A stretch of 64,000 bases of DNA from Nitrospiraceae bacterium (GTDB lineage: Bacteria > Nitrospirota > Nitrospiria > Nitrospirales > UBA2166). The position numbers were made by a program, and so were the translations under genes. Positions 48,701-58,841 of this stretch are shown here, in pieces. Location of the stretch: assembly GCA_002726235.1 (NCBI GenBank), contig PBSN01000008.1:386635-450634 (forward strand). Direction: 5' to 3'. The notes under the pieces were generated by a model that searched no databases, was not told the origin of the DNA, and worked only from the letters and a program-made list of their open reading frames with translations. The stretch's first letter is position 1. Every line of letters begins with the position of its first letter.

Positions 48701-49846
48701 CTACTCCACGAGAACATGCCTCAGATGTTTCACGATCACAGCGGCAGCGCGATCCGCCGCCCCTGGAGGACTAAATTTTGTTCGAACAGCAGACAACTCG
48801 TCGACCATACGTTGATATGTTACTTCGTCAGACACTAGCGTTTGAATCAACTCTGCAAGCCGAGAAGGCGTCGCTTGGTGTTGAATAAGTTCCGGTACTA
48901 CACTCCGGCCCATGACGATATTCACGAGACCAATCCATTTAATTTTGACAAGCCAGCGCGCCAAACAGTACGTCAACCAAGACGTGCGATACACTATAAT
49001 CATGGGAATTCCAAGAAAACCAGCTTGTAACGTGGCCGTTCCAGATGCAACGAGCACCACGTCCGCAGATCTCATCACGTCAATAGCCCGTCCGGAAACA
49101 CATTTCACGTCAAAGGAATACTGTCGACACACGGCCTCAACACTCGGCTGATCGACAGACTGGGCAATGGGAAGAATAGTCTGAAAATGCATAGACTGAC
49201 TAACCTGCGTCAAAGACTCAAGCATTAACGGGAGATGCGTCTTGATTTCGCGCGCACGACTACCAGGAAGAATTGCAACCACGAGGTCACTTTCCTCAAG
49301 CAAAAAATGCTTGCGTATGTCTTTTTTCGTGCCATGACTCTGCATCTCGATTTCGTCAAGCAATGGATGCCCGACAAAGGTGCACGGAACACCGGCAGAG
49401 CGAAACACTTCTTCTTCAAATGGCAAAATAACGATCAGATGATCGACAACCCGAGCAATCAGTTTTAATCTCTCCCGATGCCAAGCCCATACTTGAGGTG
49501 CAACATAGTAAATAACTGAAATCCCTAAGCTTTTTGCCAGTGAGGCAAGTCTTAGGTTGAGCCCAGGATTATCAATGAAAATAATTAAATCTGGGGGTGT
49601 TGATTTGAGAAAATTGCGAACGGAAAAGTAGGTTCTTAATGCCGCTCTAGCCTGCTGAAAGCCAAAGGTCCCGACGACATCGAGATGTGCAATGCCATGG
49701 ATCAGATCAACACCAGCTTCCTTCATGTTGCGTCCGCCAACGCCACGAAGGATGATCGATTGATCTATCCGTCTCAGTGCCTTGGCAAGCCTAGCGCCAT
49801 GCATATCCCCCGACAACTCACCGGCAACGATAAGCAATCGTTGCAT
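48701..49846 (-). CDS. lpxB: Lipid-A-disaccharide synthase
   Basis: LLIVAGELSGDMHGARLAKAL; YYVAPQVWAWHRERLKLIARVVDHLIVILPFEE; VGHPLLDE. Confidence 0.95.
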   Translation of the reverse strand: MQRLLIVAGELSGDMHGARLAKALRRIDQSIILRGVGGRNMKEAGVDLIHGIAHLDVVGTFGFQQARAALRTYFSVRNFLKSTPPDLIIFIDNPGLNLRLASLAKSLGISVIYYVAPQVWAWHRERLKLIARVVDHLIVILPFEEEVFRSAGVPCTFVGHPLLDEIEMQSHGTKKDIRKHFLLEESDLVVAILPGSRAREIKTHLPLMLESLTQVSQSMHFQTILPIAQSVDQPSVEAVCRQYSFDVKCVSGRAIDVMRSADVVLVASGTATLQAGFLGIPMIIVYRTSWLTYCLARWLVKIKWIGLVNIVMGRSVVPELIQHQATPSRLAELIQTLVSDEVTYQRMVDELSAVRTKFSPPGAADRAAAVIVKHLRHVLVE

Positions 49847-49847
49847 A

Positions 49848-50888
49848 CTATCCTAGGCTAATAACGGGTTCGACCTTAGTAGGAAGGGGCTCACTCACAC
49901 TGGCGGTGAGTGGATCAGACAGTGTATCCCCCTCTTGAGAGAAACGGGAGCGAATCGTCTCAAGCACATGATGCGCAAGCTTCAAGGCTGCCAAGCCATC
50001 GTGACCGGAAACGAGCGGTGCTGTTCCTTGTTGAATACATCCAAGGAAAGAATCAAGCTCTCTCCAGAGCGGCTCATCGCTGTGCCCAGCAAATTCGTGT
50101 CCAGGGCACTCTTTATCTGACCTCATTTGCTCAAGAGTTGGATACACACAAACAGTGCCGGATGCAAGATTCGCGAGGAGAACATTCTCTGGCTGTGCAA
50201 TCGTCATAGTCCGTACATTCTCAGATGAGACCCTACTTGCAGACACGTTCGCAACACATCCGTTTCGAAATACGATTCTGGCATTAGCAATATCCAGACT
50301 GGAAGATCGAACACTCACGCCCGATGCTTGAACGTCCTCTACCTCACTCCCAACAAGCCAAAGAAGAAGATCTAAATCATGGATCATGAGATCAAGCACC
50401 ACATCAACGTCCACACTACGACCTGAGAACACACTCAAGCGATGGCTATCGATAAAATACGGGGCGGTAATCATATCGTGGAGGGCAACCAGTGCCGAAT
50501 TAAACCGTTCAAGATGCCCTACCTGATAGACACATTTTCGATTCTCTGCGAGCGCGACACAATGCCTGCCGTCCTCAACAGTCGCCGCAATAGGTTTTTC
50601 AACCAGGACATGTACTCCGCGCTCGAGACATTGCTTGGTGATCTCAGCGTGCTGAACGGCTGGGACCACAAGACTGACGGCATCGACTGCAGTCAACAAT
50701 GTATCAAGATCTGAAAACTTCTCACACTCATAATGCTGCGCAATGTCGCTCGCGCGCCCAGGGAAAGGATCTAAAACACCAACGAGTCTTGCAGCGGAAT
50801 GCTGCGCATAGATCCGTGCATGATGCTGACCGAAGGATCCCACGCCAATCACTCCCACGTTCACAACATTCTGACTCATGTGCAACAA
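49848..50888 (-). CDS. Gfo/Idh/MocA family oxidoreductase
   Basis: NVGVIGVGSFGQHHARIYAQHSAARLVGVLD; CLERGVHVLVEKPIA. Confidence 0.92.
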   Translation of the reverse strand: MLHMSQNVVNVGVIGVGSFGQHHARIYAQHSAARLVGVLDPFPGRASDIAQHYECEKFSDLDTLLTAVDAVSLVVPAVQHAEITKQCLERGVHVLVEKPIAATVEDGRHCVALAENRKCVYQVGHLERFNSALVALHDMITAPYFIDSHRLSVFSGRSVDVDVVLDLMIHDLDLLLWLVGSEVEDVQASGVSVRSSSLDIANARIVFRNGCVANVSASRVSSENVRTMTIAQPENVLLANLASGTVCVYPTLEQMRSDKECPGHEFAGHSDEPLWRELDSFLGCIQQGTAPLVSGHDGLAALKLAHHVLETIRSRFSQEGDTLSDPLTASVSEPLPTKVEPVISLG

Positions 50889-51022
50889 CGCAAATTACTT
50901 CGATGTTGGCTCAGGAGAAGGCGCAATGAACACAGGATCTGGCATATTTAGCAATACATGGGAATCCAATCACCCCAGCAACGTCATCTTGGAGAAGAGA
51001 AGAATAACTTGAGCAGTTATAT

Positions 51023-51829
51023 TCATGTAGGCAATCCCACCACTGTAATTCCAGCTTTATTGGCTACAGAAAGCATGACCGACTTCTCCAGCATCACACA
51101 CTTTCCAGCCTCTAGAGCCAATGCCGTCGCACCTACTTCTTTCATCACCTTGACGGTCTGTGGTCCTACCGTCGGCAGGTCAAACCGAAGATCTTGCTGA
51201 AGTTTACTACGCTTGATCACCGAGGCTCCAGCCTTCGCAAAGCGCCCCCCACGCTCGATGGTTATATCGGTGCCCTCCACTGTTTCAACAGCGACGATCA
51301 CATTATCCTTGACCACCACACATTGGCCAATGTCCATACGACCGATCTCTTTCACTATATCCCAACCATAATCGATATCTGCCTTTTCAGCGGCTTTTGG
51401 TTTACGCGCCGTCAGGACTCCTTCATCAGCTAACACCTCAGTGAGTCCAAACGTCTGTTCAATAATTTCAATCCCTTCGGTCGCGAGCTCTTCAGCGATT
51501 GCGCGAAGCAATAGATCGTCTTCACGTCCGCCCACTCGACGCAACAAAGCTAACCCTCTCATATCAGGTCGGATCTTTGAAAAAAAATGGGTCTTTTTTA
51601 CACCACCGATCATCACCGCTTTGGTAATACCGTCATCCTTCAATGCCTTAATCAAACGACCGAGCTGCCCAAGTTTGACCCAATGGATATGATCGACAAC
51701 CTCTTCTAGATTGGGATCGGTTTCCTCTGTATGTGCAACCGCACTCACCGAATATCCAAGACGCCGTGCATTTTTTGCGAACAAACGCGGAAACTGCCCG
51801 TTCCCCGCAATTAGGCCAATTTTGGTCAT
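51023..51829 (-). CDS. lpxI: UDP-2,3-diacylglucosamine diphosphatase LpxI
   Basis: KIGLIAGNGQFPRLFAKNARRLGYSVSAVAH; DLPTVGPQTVKVMKEVGATALALEAGKCVML. Confidence 0.92.
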   Translation of the reverse strand: MTKIGLIAGNGQFPRLFAKNARRLGYSVSAVAHTEETDPNLEEVVDHIHWVKLGQLGRLIKALKDDGITKAVMIGGVKKTHFFSKIRPDMRGLALLRRVGGREDDLLLRAIAEELATEGIEIIEQTFGLTEVLADEGVLTARKPKAAEKADIDYGWDIVKEIGRMDIGQCVVVKDNVIVAVETVEGTDITIERGGRFAKAGASVIKRSKLQQDLRFDLPTVGPQTVKVMKEVGATALALEAGKCVMLEKSVMLSVANKAGITVVGLPT

Positions 51830-52662
51830 AGGCGCGCCGTCAGTTCTTCCACTCGTTCATCTCCATTGGTCACCTTCGGAAGACCCGAGCGACATATTCC
51901 GCGTTTTGTCCCCTCAATAAATTGGACCAACTCAGAAACTTCTGCAGTATTCTGTGCAGCATCGCGAAGCATCTGAATGGATTCGGTTTGCTTCAAATCA
52001 GAACGAAATAGCGTTCTGTAGGCGGATTTAAGGGATTGAATAGTCTCACTCGAAAAGCCGTTTCGACTTAACCCGACAGAGTTCAGACCAATCAAATGTG
52101 CCCGATACCCCCCTGCTGCTCGCGTAAATGGGGGGACATCTTGCCCCAATGCAGAACAGCCCCCAACCATCGCAAATCTCCCTATACGGACATATTGATG
52201 AATCCCAACGAGGCCACCGATCACAGCATGGTCTCCTATAGAAATATGTCCTGCGAGGGTCGCCGCGTTCGCCATCAAGATGTGATTCCCCAGCAAACAG
52301 TCATGGGCAATGTGAACATAAGCCATGAGCAAATTGTTGTCTCCGATCTTGGTTACTCCACCTCCAAATTCCGTCGCTCGATTAACCGTCACGAATTCAC
52401 GAATGGTGTTGTTGCGGCCAATTGTTACCAAAGTATCTTCGCCTTGGTACCGAAAATGTTGAGGAGAAGTTCCGATTGAGACAAATGGCGAAATCTTACA
52501 GTCTTCACCAATATCAGTTCGGCCTTCGATCACCACATGGGAACCAACCGTGGTACCAGCCTCAATCGTGACGTTCTCACCGATGACCGCATAGGGACCG
52601 ATATCAACACTATCCGCCAAGACGGCCTTCGGATGGACCACTGCCGTTGCGTGAATCGTCAC
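51826..52662 (-). CDS. lpxA: UDP-N-acetylglucosamine acyltransferase
   Basis: IHATAVVHPKAVLADSVDIGPYAVIGENVTIEAGT: hexapeptide repeats; IREFVTVNRAT. Confidence 0.95.
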   Translation of the reverse strand: MTIHATAVVHPKAVLADSVDIGPYAVIGENVTIEAGTTVGSHVVIEGRTDIGEDCKISPFVSIGTSPQHFRYQGEDTLVTIGRNNTIREFVTVNRATEFGGGVTKIGDNNLLMAYVHIAHDCLLGNHILMANAATLAGHISIGDHAVIGGLVGIHQYVRIGRFAMVGGCSALGQDVPPFTRAAGGYRAHLIGLNSVGLSRNGFSSETIQSLKSAYRTLFRSDLKQTESIQMLRDAAQNTAEVSELVQFIEGTKRGICRSGLPKVTNGDERVEELTARL

Positions 52663-53171
52663 GACCCTGCCCCATCAATGATCGCCGCAGTTGTAGACAC
52701 CGACGAGACAGCGTCTTTCTCTCCGGCAAACATCGCAAGAAGTTCTGCCTCACACACCACCTTCGATTCAACATAGACCCACCCTTTGGTCTTCCAGTAT
52801 GGCGTACGTTTACGAAGAACCTTTACTTCCATCCGAAGTTGGTCCCCTGGCACCACAGGTTTTCGAAATTTTGCTTGGTCGATTCCCATGAAATAGACAA
52901 GATTGCCATCATGCCCATCAGATGATTTATAGGCCAGAACAGCGCTTATTTGTGCAAGAGCCTCAATCAATAAAACTCCAGGCATGATTGGACGGTCAGG
53001 AAAATGACCCGGGAAAAATGGTTCGTTGATTGTGACATTTTTTACTCCAACGATTCGCTCTCCAAGCTCAAGCTCAAGAATGCGGTCGACTAACAAAAAG
53101 GGATACCGATGCGGCAAAATACGCAGAATCTCGCATATATCAACAGATTGTGATTGGTGGTGATCTCCCAT
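52659..53171 (-). CDS. fabZ: 3-hydroxyacyl-ACP dehydratase FabZ
   Basis: ILRILPHRYPFLLVDRILEL..KNVTINEPFFPGHFPDRPIMPGVLLIEALAQ; start reset to ATG 53171. Confidence 0.95.
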   Translation of the reverse strand: MGDHHQSQSVDICEILRILPHRYPFLLVDRILELELGERIVGVKNVTINEPFFPGHFPDRPIMPGVLLIEALAQISAVLAYKSSDGHDGNLVYFMGIDQAKFRKPVVPGDQLRMEVKVLRKRTPYWKTKGWVYVESKVVCEAELLAMFAGEKDAVSSVSTTAAIIDGAGS

Positions 53172-53184
53172 TCCACTCTCTCCC

Positions 53185-53802
53185 CTAGGGTTTTTTCGGC
53201 ATGGGCCCAGATTTTGACTTTGCCTTTGAGGATTTTCCCCCGCGATCAATCTCTTTAATCACCTGAGGAGTGATATCCAGCGAGCCGTGGTGAAAGAGCA
53301 CCATTCCACTATCAGGCATCTTCGCGAGAACAAGTGTGAGACCTCCCCGCTTTGCCACTCTCGCAACTGCAGCTTTCAGCAATTTTGCATACTTATCCGA
53401 CTCTACTTTGCGTCGTTCTTGTAGCCCACGATTAATCTCGTTAGCCTTCTGCTGATAGGCCATCACCTTCTGCTGATAGGATTCCTGTTTTGCCTCCCTC
53501 GCCGCCGCGCTGAGGAGAGGACCTTGTGTTCTTAGCTCATCCTCAAGTTTACGCAACACCGCCTCCTCAGTATCGATCACTTTCTGACTTCGTTCCAGAT
53601 ATTTGGTCAGCGTCGCTTTCATAGTCTTCCCTAACGCTGTCTCATCCGCTACACGCTCTGGTTCAATCACAGCGATTCTAAACTCTGCACTTAGGCTCGG
53701 AGACGATAACGCAACAAGCAGCAGACCTACAATCAGCACGATACTCATTATCCATTGTGTTTTATAACGCTTTGTCCAATCCAACATACGTACCATCACC
53801 AC
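53185..53802 (-). CDS. OmpH/Skp family periplasmic chaperone
   Basis: RIAVIEPERVADETALGKTMKATLTKYLERSQKVIDTEEAVLRKLEDEL; signal peptide; next to bamA. Confidence 0.82.
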   Translation of the reverse strand: MVMVRMLDWTKRYKTQWIMSIVLIVGLLLVALSSPSLSAEFRIAVIEPERVADETALGKTMKATLTKYLERSQKVIDTEEAVLRKLEDELRTQGPLLSAAAREAKQESYQQKVMAYQQKANEINRGLQERRKVESDKYAKLLKAAVARVAKRGGLTLVLAKMPDSGMVLFHHGSLDITPQVIKEIDRGGKSSKAKSKSGPMPKKP

Positions 53803-53809
53803 CCCCTAG

Positions 53810-56176
53810 CTAGAATAAAGACCCAATAGAGAATTCGAGCAGGCCAGGAGCCTCATTGTCTCGCTTATCCACCTTTAACCCATACGCCACGCGTAGCGGT
53901 CCAAATGGTGAAATCCAACGAAGCTCAATCCCAGCACCCTGCCGTAAAGTTGTTGGATCCAGCGTTTCTCCCGTTTCAAATCCACGACCAAGATCCAGAA
54001 AAAGCGCCGCATTAATCTGTGCTTCTTTTACAACCGGCAAAATATACTCAAAGGTGAACCCCATGGCTCGATCGGCACCAAGAACCTCATCGGTATTTTC
54101 GACCATAGGCCCCGCTTTTCCATATCCAAACCCTCGCACCTGAGGAAACCCATTAATACTTCCCACAAACAACCGCTCAGTCAATGGAATATCATTATCA
54201 GCACCATACGGCTCGCTAACTCCCAGTACACCACGCACTGAAAAAACATGGTCAAACCACCAAAGTGGAGCGTAATGGACCGTAGTTCCCAGAATCTTGA
54301 CGAAGTCGTTGTTGCCTCCAAAAAAGTGACTCGCAATTTCTACTGAGGCAGTTTGCCGTGACCCGCTAGTTGGATCAAGATGGTAGTCACGTGTATCACT
54401 TGAGATATTCGCCCCAATAGAACTTACCGCCTGCGTCCCCTTTTGCTCTGTGATAAATGGGGGAAGAAACTCGAGTCTCTCCTCCTCAGTACACACAATA
54501 TCAAAAGCCTCATCGCATGTGAGAAGATTGCTAATCCTGACCCGCTCATACGCAATATTCACCCCTCCATACAAATACTCTCCGAAAGGTTGGGTGAGTG
54601 AAATCCCTCCTCCGGTTCGAGCTTCCTCATAGGTATAAACATCAAACGCTTGGTGAAATAGGTCAAACTGCGTCGAAATCTCAGTATCTAAAAAATAAGG
54701 CTCCCGGAAACTGATATTTGCATAGTTGCGCCGCTCACCTAATTGTGCATTCAAACGAAGCAATTGTCCATTTCCAAAGAGATTTCCTTCCACAATATCG
54801 AAAATTGCGGTGAGTCGGTCCAACGAACTAAATCCACCCCCGATACTGAACGAGCCTGTGGCTTTTTCCTTCACTCGAATATTCAAGTCGACTTCGCCAT
54901 CATCTAAAGGCTCAGGAACCAGCTCCACGGTTTCAAAGAAGTTCAAGTTATTGAGTCGTTGGAAACTTCGCTGAATAGCAGTCGTCTCAATGACTTCACC
55001 TTCATTGACACGCACCTCGCGTCGAATAACCTTATCCCTCGTCTTGTCATTCCCGGCAACATTGATACGTCGAATGCTGACAAGATCTCCTTCCGTCACG
55101 GAAAACGTCACATCAGCTTTATGCGTTTCGTCATTTGGTACGACCATCGGATTAGCATCTGCAAACACGTAACCTTTTGACCCATAGAGATCGGTAATGC
55201 GCTCGACTTCTTCCCGCATGACTTGCCGTTGAAACACGTCACCAGACTTCACCTCAAGCGTCGTTTTCAACTCATCGTCAGTGAACTCTTCATTGCCGGT
55301 AAACTCCACCTCTCCAACCTGAAACTCTTCACCCTCCGAAATCGGGAACGAGATGTGAAACCACGCCTTATCATCGCTCAAAACGACATCGGGAAGACCC
55401 ACCTTGGCGTTGATATATCCTTTGTTCGCATACAGGTCTTTAATGCGTTCAACGTCGTTTGGAATTTCATCCTTCTTGTAGGCCCCGGTCCCTGCCAGCC
55501 ATGAGGTGAAAAAGGAGTACTTCCGTGTTGCAATCCCTCCACTCAGCTCTTCTGCTAGGATGTTTTTGTTGCCAACAAAGTCAACGTGCTTTATCCGTGC
55601 GAGCGGTCCTTCCTTGATGTAGAACGTCAGGGTCGATTTGTCTTCACCTGTGGACTGAATTACTGGAATGACCCTGGCATCGTAATATCCATCCCCACGA
55701 TAAAGAGTCCGTAAGGCCTTCACACTTTCCTCAACCTGGTTTTGATCAAGAAAGGTGTTGGTGCGAACAGTCACCTCATCTTTGAGTTTGGCAGTTTTGA
55801 GGTTTTCGTGGCCATCATAGTAAATATTCGTCACAAACGGATTTTCCTTCACGATGACAATAAGACCAAGACCACCCGAAGTCGGATCCGTTTCGAGTTG
55901 AACATCTTCAAAGTATCCCATACCGTAAATCGTTCGAATTGCTTTAGGAATGAGCGTTGTAGAGAACACCTCACCAATTTTTACTCCCATTCTAGAGAGA
56001 ATGGTTGTAGACTCAATTCGCTTATTCCCCCGAACATCGATAAAGGAGATGGTGGGACCCTCACGCAGATCCATTTCTTGAGCAAAGAGATGCCCCCCAT
56101 AGTCTGCATTGACGCAAGCCACAAGGATAATGAGCACACATGCTCCATATTTAATCCGCCCTAAAAGGCTCTGCAA
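53810..56176 (-). CDS. bamA: Outer membrane assembly factor BamA
   Basis: Signal peptide, multiple POTRA domains, C-terminal beta-barrel ending FSIGSLF. Confidence 0.95.
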   Translation of the reverse strand: MQSLLGRIKYGACVLIILVACVNADYGGHLFAQEMDLREGPTISFIDVRGNKRIESTTILSRMGVKIGEVFSTTLIPKAIRTIYGMGYFEDVQLETDPTSGGLGLIVIVKENPFVTNIYYDGHENLKTAKLKDEVTVRTNTFLDQNQVEESVKALRTLYRGDGYYDARVIPVIQSTGEDKSTLTFYIKEGPLARIKHVDFVGNKNILAEELSGGIATRKYSFFTSWLAGTGAYKKDEIPNDVERIKDLYANKGYINAKVGLPDVVLSDDKAWFHISFPISEGEEFQVGEVEFTGNEEFTDDELKTTLEVKSGDVFQRQVMREEVERITDLYGSKGYVFADANPMVVPNDETHKADVTFSVTEGDLVSIRRINVAGNDKTRDKVIRREVRVNEGEVIETTAIQRSFQRLNNLNFFETVELVPEPLDDGEVDLNIRVKEKATGSFSIGGGFSSLDRLTAIFDIVEGNLFGNGQLLRLNAQLGERRNYANISFREPYFLDTEISTQFDLFHQAFDVYTYEEARTGGGISLTQPFGEYLYGGVNIAYERVRISNLLTCDEAFDIVCTEEERLEFLPPFITEQKGTQAVSSIGANISSDTRDYHLDPTSGSRQTASVEIASHFFGGNNDFVKILGTTVHYAPLWWFDHVFSVRGVLGVSEPYGADNDIPLTERLFVGSINGFPQVRGFGYGKAGPMVENTDEVLGADRAMGFTFEYILPVVKEAQINAALFLDLGRGFETGETLDPTTLRQGAGIELRWISPFGPLRVAYGLKVDKRDNEAPGLLEFSIGSLF

Positions 56177-56328
56177 TGACTCACAATTCCTTCAAAAACG
56201 AAGCAATTATACCCATCTCAGAAAAGTGAAGTAAAGGAGGGTGTAGCGACCACATCACGGGGTTTTTATCACTTTTTCTCTTTTCCTGTGCACAGCAAAA
56301 ACTCAATGACAGCAAACCTTCTGAGACC

Positions 56329-56355
56329 CTTGCCCGACTCACTACCCCCATGCTA
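56329..56355 (+). promoter_or_regulatory. Candidate lon promoter (sigma32-like or sigma70)
   Basis: CTTGCCC-N10-CCCCATGCTA; alternatively TTGCCC-N18-TAGGCT. Confidence 0.25.
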
Positions 56356-56426
56356 GGCTGTCGAGTTACAGTCAGTAGTGCAATTACCCATCCAACGACG
56401 CGCCTGCTGTACCATAAAGACTCGCT

Positions 56427-58841
56427 ATGGCTATCCACCCCCTTTCAGATCAGGAATCATCCGCGACATACGAAGTCGATATCCCTGACCTTCTACCTTT
56501 GCTACCTGTCCGAGACATCGTTGTCTTCCCACATATGCTCGTTCCACTTTTTGTTGGCCGAGAAATGTCGATGCGAGCAATTGAACACGCGCTCTCGGCA
56601 AACAGACTAATGTTTATTGCGGCACAACGATCGCGAGACCTCGAAGACCCGAAACCCAACGATATCCATACCGTAGGAACGTGTGTCACCATCATGCGCA
56701 TGCTCAGGCTTCCCGATGAACGAATCAAAATCCTCGTACAAGGACTGACCAAGGCCAAGATTACCAAATATGTACAGGAAGGTTCGTTTTATCAGGTAAA
56801 GATTACCAAACTCATTGACTCTAAGGTAACAGGATCACACGCCATTGAAGTCGAAGCAGTGATGCGCACGGTGAAGGAACAGCTCGAGCAAATAGCAAGC
56901 CTCGGAAAAGCTATCACGCCAGATGTTATTGCCATGATTGAGGGGATAGAGGATCCAGGTCGCCTAGCAGATATGGCCACAGCCAATCTTGGATTAAAAG
57001 TCCAGGAAACGCAGGAAGTTCTTGAGACCATCAATCCACTTGCACGACTAAAACGGGTAAGTGAACTCCTAAGGAAAGAGATCAAACTGCTATCGATGCA
57101 ACAAAAAATCCATGCCGATGCTAAAGGTGAAATCGACAAGACACAACGAGAATACTTCCTTCGAGAGCAGTTGAAAGCCATCCAAAAAGAGTTAGGCGAG
57201 TTGGATGAACGTGCGGGGGAAATTTATGAATTCAGGGAACGCATCAAGGCCGCAGCAATGCCGGAGCACGTACTCAAAGAAACAGAAAAGCAACTGAAAC
57301 GCCTAGAAAAAATGCATCCTGACACTGCCGAAGCTACAACTGTCCGCACCTATCTCGAATGGATGGTTGATATTCCCTGGAGCACAAGCACTAAAGACCG
57401 CCTCAATCTCAAAGTCGCCGCGGCAATTCTCAATAACGACCATTACGATCTAGAAAAGGTCAAGGAACGCATTCTGGAATACCTGGCGGTTCGCAAACTC
57501 GGGGCAAAGATGAAAGGCCAAATTCTCTGTTTCGTTGGCCCTCCTGGGGTTGGAAAAACCTCTCTTGGTAAATCCATCGCACGCGTACTCGGGCGTGAAT
57601 TTGTCCGCATTTCTTTAGGTGGAGTTCGCGATGAAGCCGAAATTCGAGGCCATCGACGCACATACGTGGGGGCCTTACCTGGGCGGATCATTCAGGGTCT
57701 AAAACAGGCGAAATCAAATAACCCTCTGTTCATGCTCGATGAGATCGATAAGCTTGGCGCAGATTTTCGTGGAGATCCATCCGCGGCACTCTTGGAAGTG
57801 CTCGATCCTGAACAAAATCATTCATTCAGCGACCATTACCTCGGCGTTTCATTTGACCTTTCAAACGTAATGTTCATCACAACCGCCAATCTTGTTGACC
57901 CAATTCTTCCTGCATTGCGTGACCGCATGGAGACGATCGAAATTGCTGGCTATTCCCAAGAGGAAAAAATCGGCATCGCCAAGCGCTTTCTAATCCCCAG
58001 GCAACTCGAAGAACATGGGATCACAAAAAAACACATTAAGATTTCGGATGCTGTACTTCGAAATATCATTGCGCACTACACTCGCGAAGCTGGGGTGCGA
58101 AACTTGGAACGTTCTCTCGCAGCCCTGATGCGAAAAGTTGCCAAACATCTCGCAAGTGGCCGACGCAAGCTACACTCGATCACCCCCAACGTCCTACACA
58201 ATTATCTTGGCGTCCCCAGATTCACACTCGAGTCCGACCAAAAAAAGGGGGAAGTTGGGGTGGCTACTGGGCTTGCTTGGACCGAAGCAGGAGGAGAGAT
58301 CCTTCAAGTCGAGGCGACGGTGATGAAGGGAAAGGGAGCCCTCACCCTGACAGGACAGCTCGGCGATGTGATGAAAGAGTCCGCACAAGCCGCACTAAGT
58401 TACATTCGCTCACGCGGAAGCCACTTTGCTCTCGAAGAGAACGTCTTCTCGGAAATCGACATTCATCTGCACGTACCTGCAGGCGCCATTCCTAAGGATG
58501 GGCCATCGGCCGGCATCACATTGGCATCCGCTTTAACCTCAGCATTGACAAACATTCCTGTCCGACACAACATCGCCATGACTGGTGAAGTGACATTGCG
58601 TGGACGTGTCCTGCCTGTTGGAGGCCTCAAAGAAAAGCTTCTCGCTGCACGCCGAGAGAAATTATCTCGTGTTATTCTACCCAAACGAAATCGGAAGGAT
58701 TTTGATGACATTCCAAAGCATCTTCTGCGCGGAATGCATTTCGTCTTCGCAGAAACTATGGATGATGTCCTTCGTGCTTCTCTCCGTTCCATGAACTTTA
58801 AGCCAACTACCCGGGTTCGAGGACCCCGCAAGCCTCTCTAG
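56427..58841 (+). CDS. lon: ATP-dependent protease Lon
   Basis: LPLLPVRDIVVFPHMLVPLFVGR; GPPGVGKTSLGKSIARVLGREFVRISLGGVRDEAEIRGHRRTYVGALPG; PKDGPSAG catalytic Ser. Confidence 0.98.
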   Translation: MAIHPLSDQESSATYEVDIPDLLPLLPVRDIVVFPHMLVPLFVGREMSMRAIEHALSANRLMFIAAQRSRDLEDPKPNDIHTVGTCVTIMRMLRLPDERIKILVQGLTKAKITKYVQEGSFYQVKITKLIDSKVTGSHAIEVEAVMRTVKEQLEQIASLGKAITPDVIAMIEGIEDPGRLADMATANLGLKVQETQEVLETINPLARLKRVSELLRKEIKLLSMQQKIHADAKGEIDKTQREYFLREQLKAIQKELGELDERAGEIYEFRERIKAAAMPEHVLKETEKQLKRLEKMHPDTAEATTVRTYLEWMVDIPWSTSTKDRLNLKVAAAILNNDHYDLEKVKERILEYLAVRKLGAKMKGQILCFVGPPGVGKTSLGKSIARVLGREFVRISLGGVRDEAEIRGHRRTYVGALPGRIIQGLKQAKSNNPLFMLDEIDKLGADFRGDPSAALLEVLDPEQNHSFSDHYLGVSFDLSNVMFITTANLVDPILPALRDRMETIEIAGYSQEEKIGIAKRFLIPRQLEEHGITKKHIKISDAVLRNIIAHYTREAGVRNLERSLAALMRKVAKHLASGRRKLHSITPNVLHNYLGVPRFTLESDQKKGEVGVATGLAWTEAGGEILQVEATVMKGKGALTLTGQLGDVMKESAQAALSYIRSRGSHFALEENVFSEIDIHLHVPAGAIPKDGPSAGITLASALTSALTNIPVRHNIAMTGEVTLRGRVLPVGGLKEKLLAARREKLSRVILPKRNRKDFDDIPKHLLRGMHFVFAETMDDVLRASLRSMNFKPTTRVRGPRKPL

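Noticed and set aside
53445-53480. CCTTCTGCTGATAGG direct repeat, 21-bp period
   Set aside because: Inside the OmpH coiled coil (YQQKVMAYQQKAN); heptad repetition explains it.
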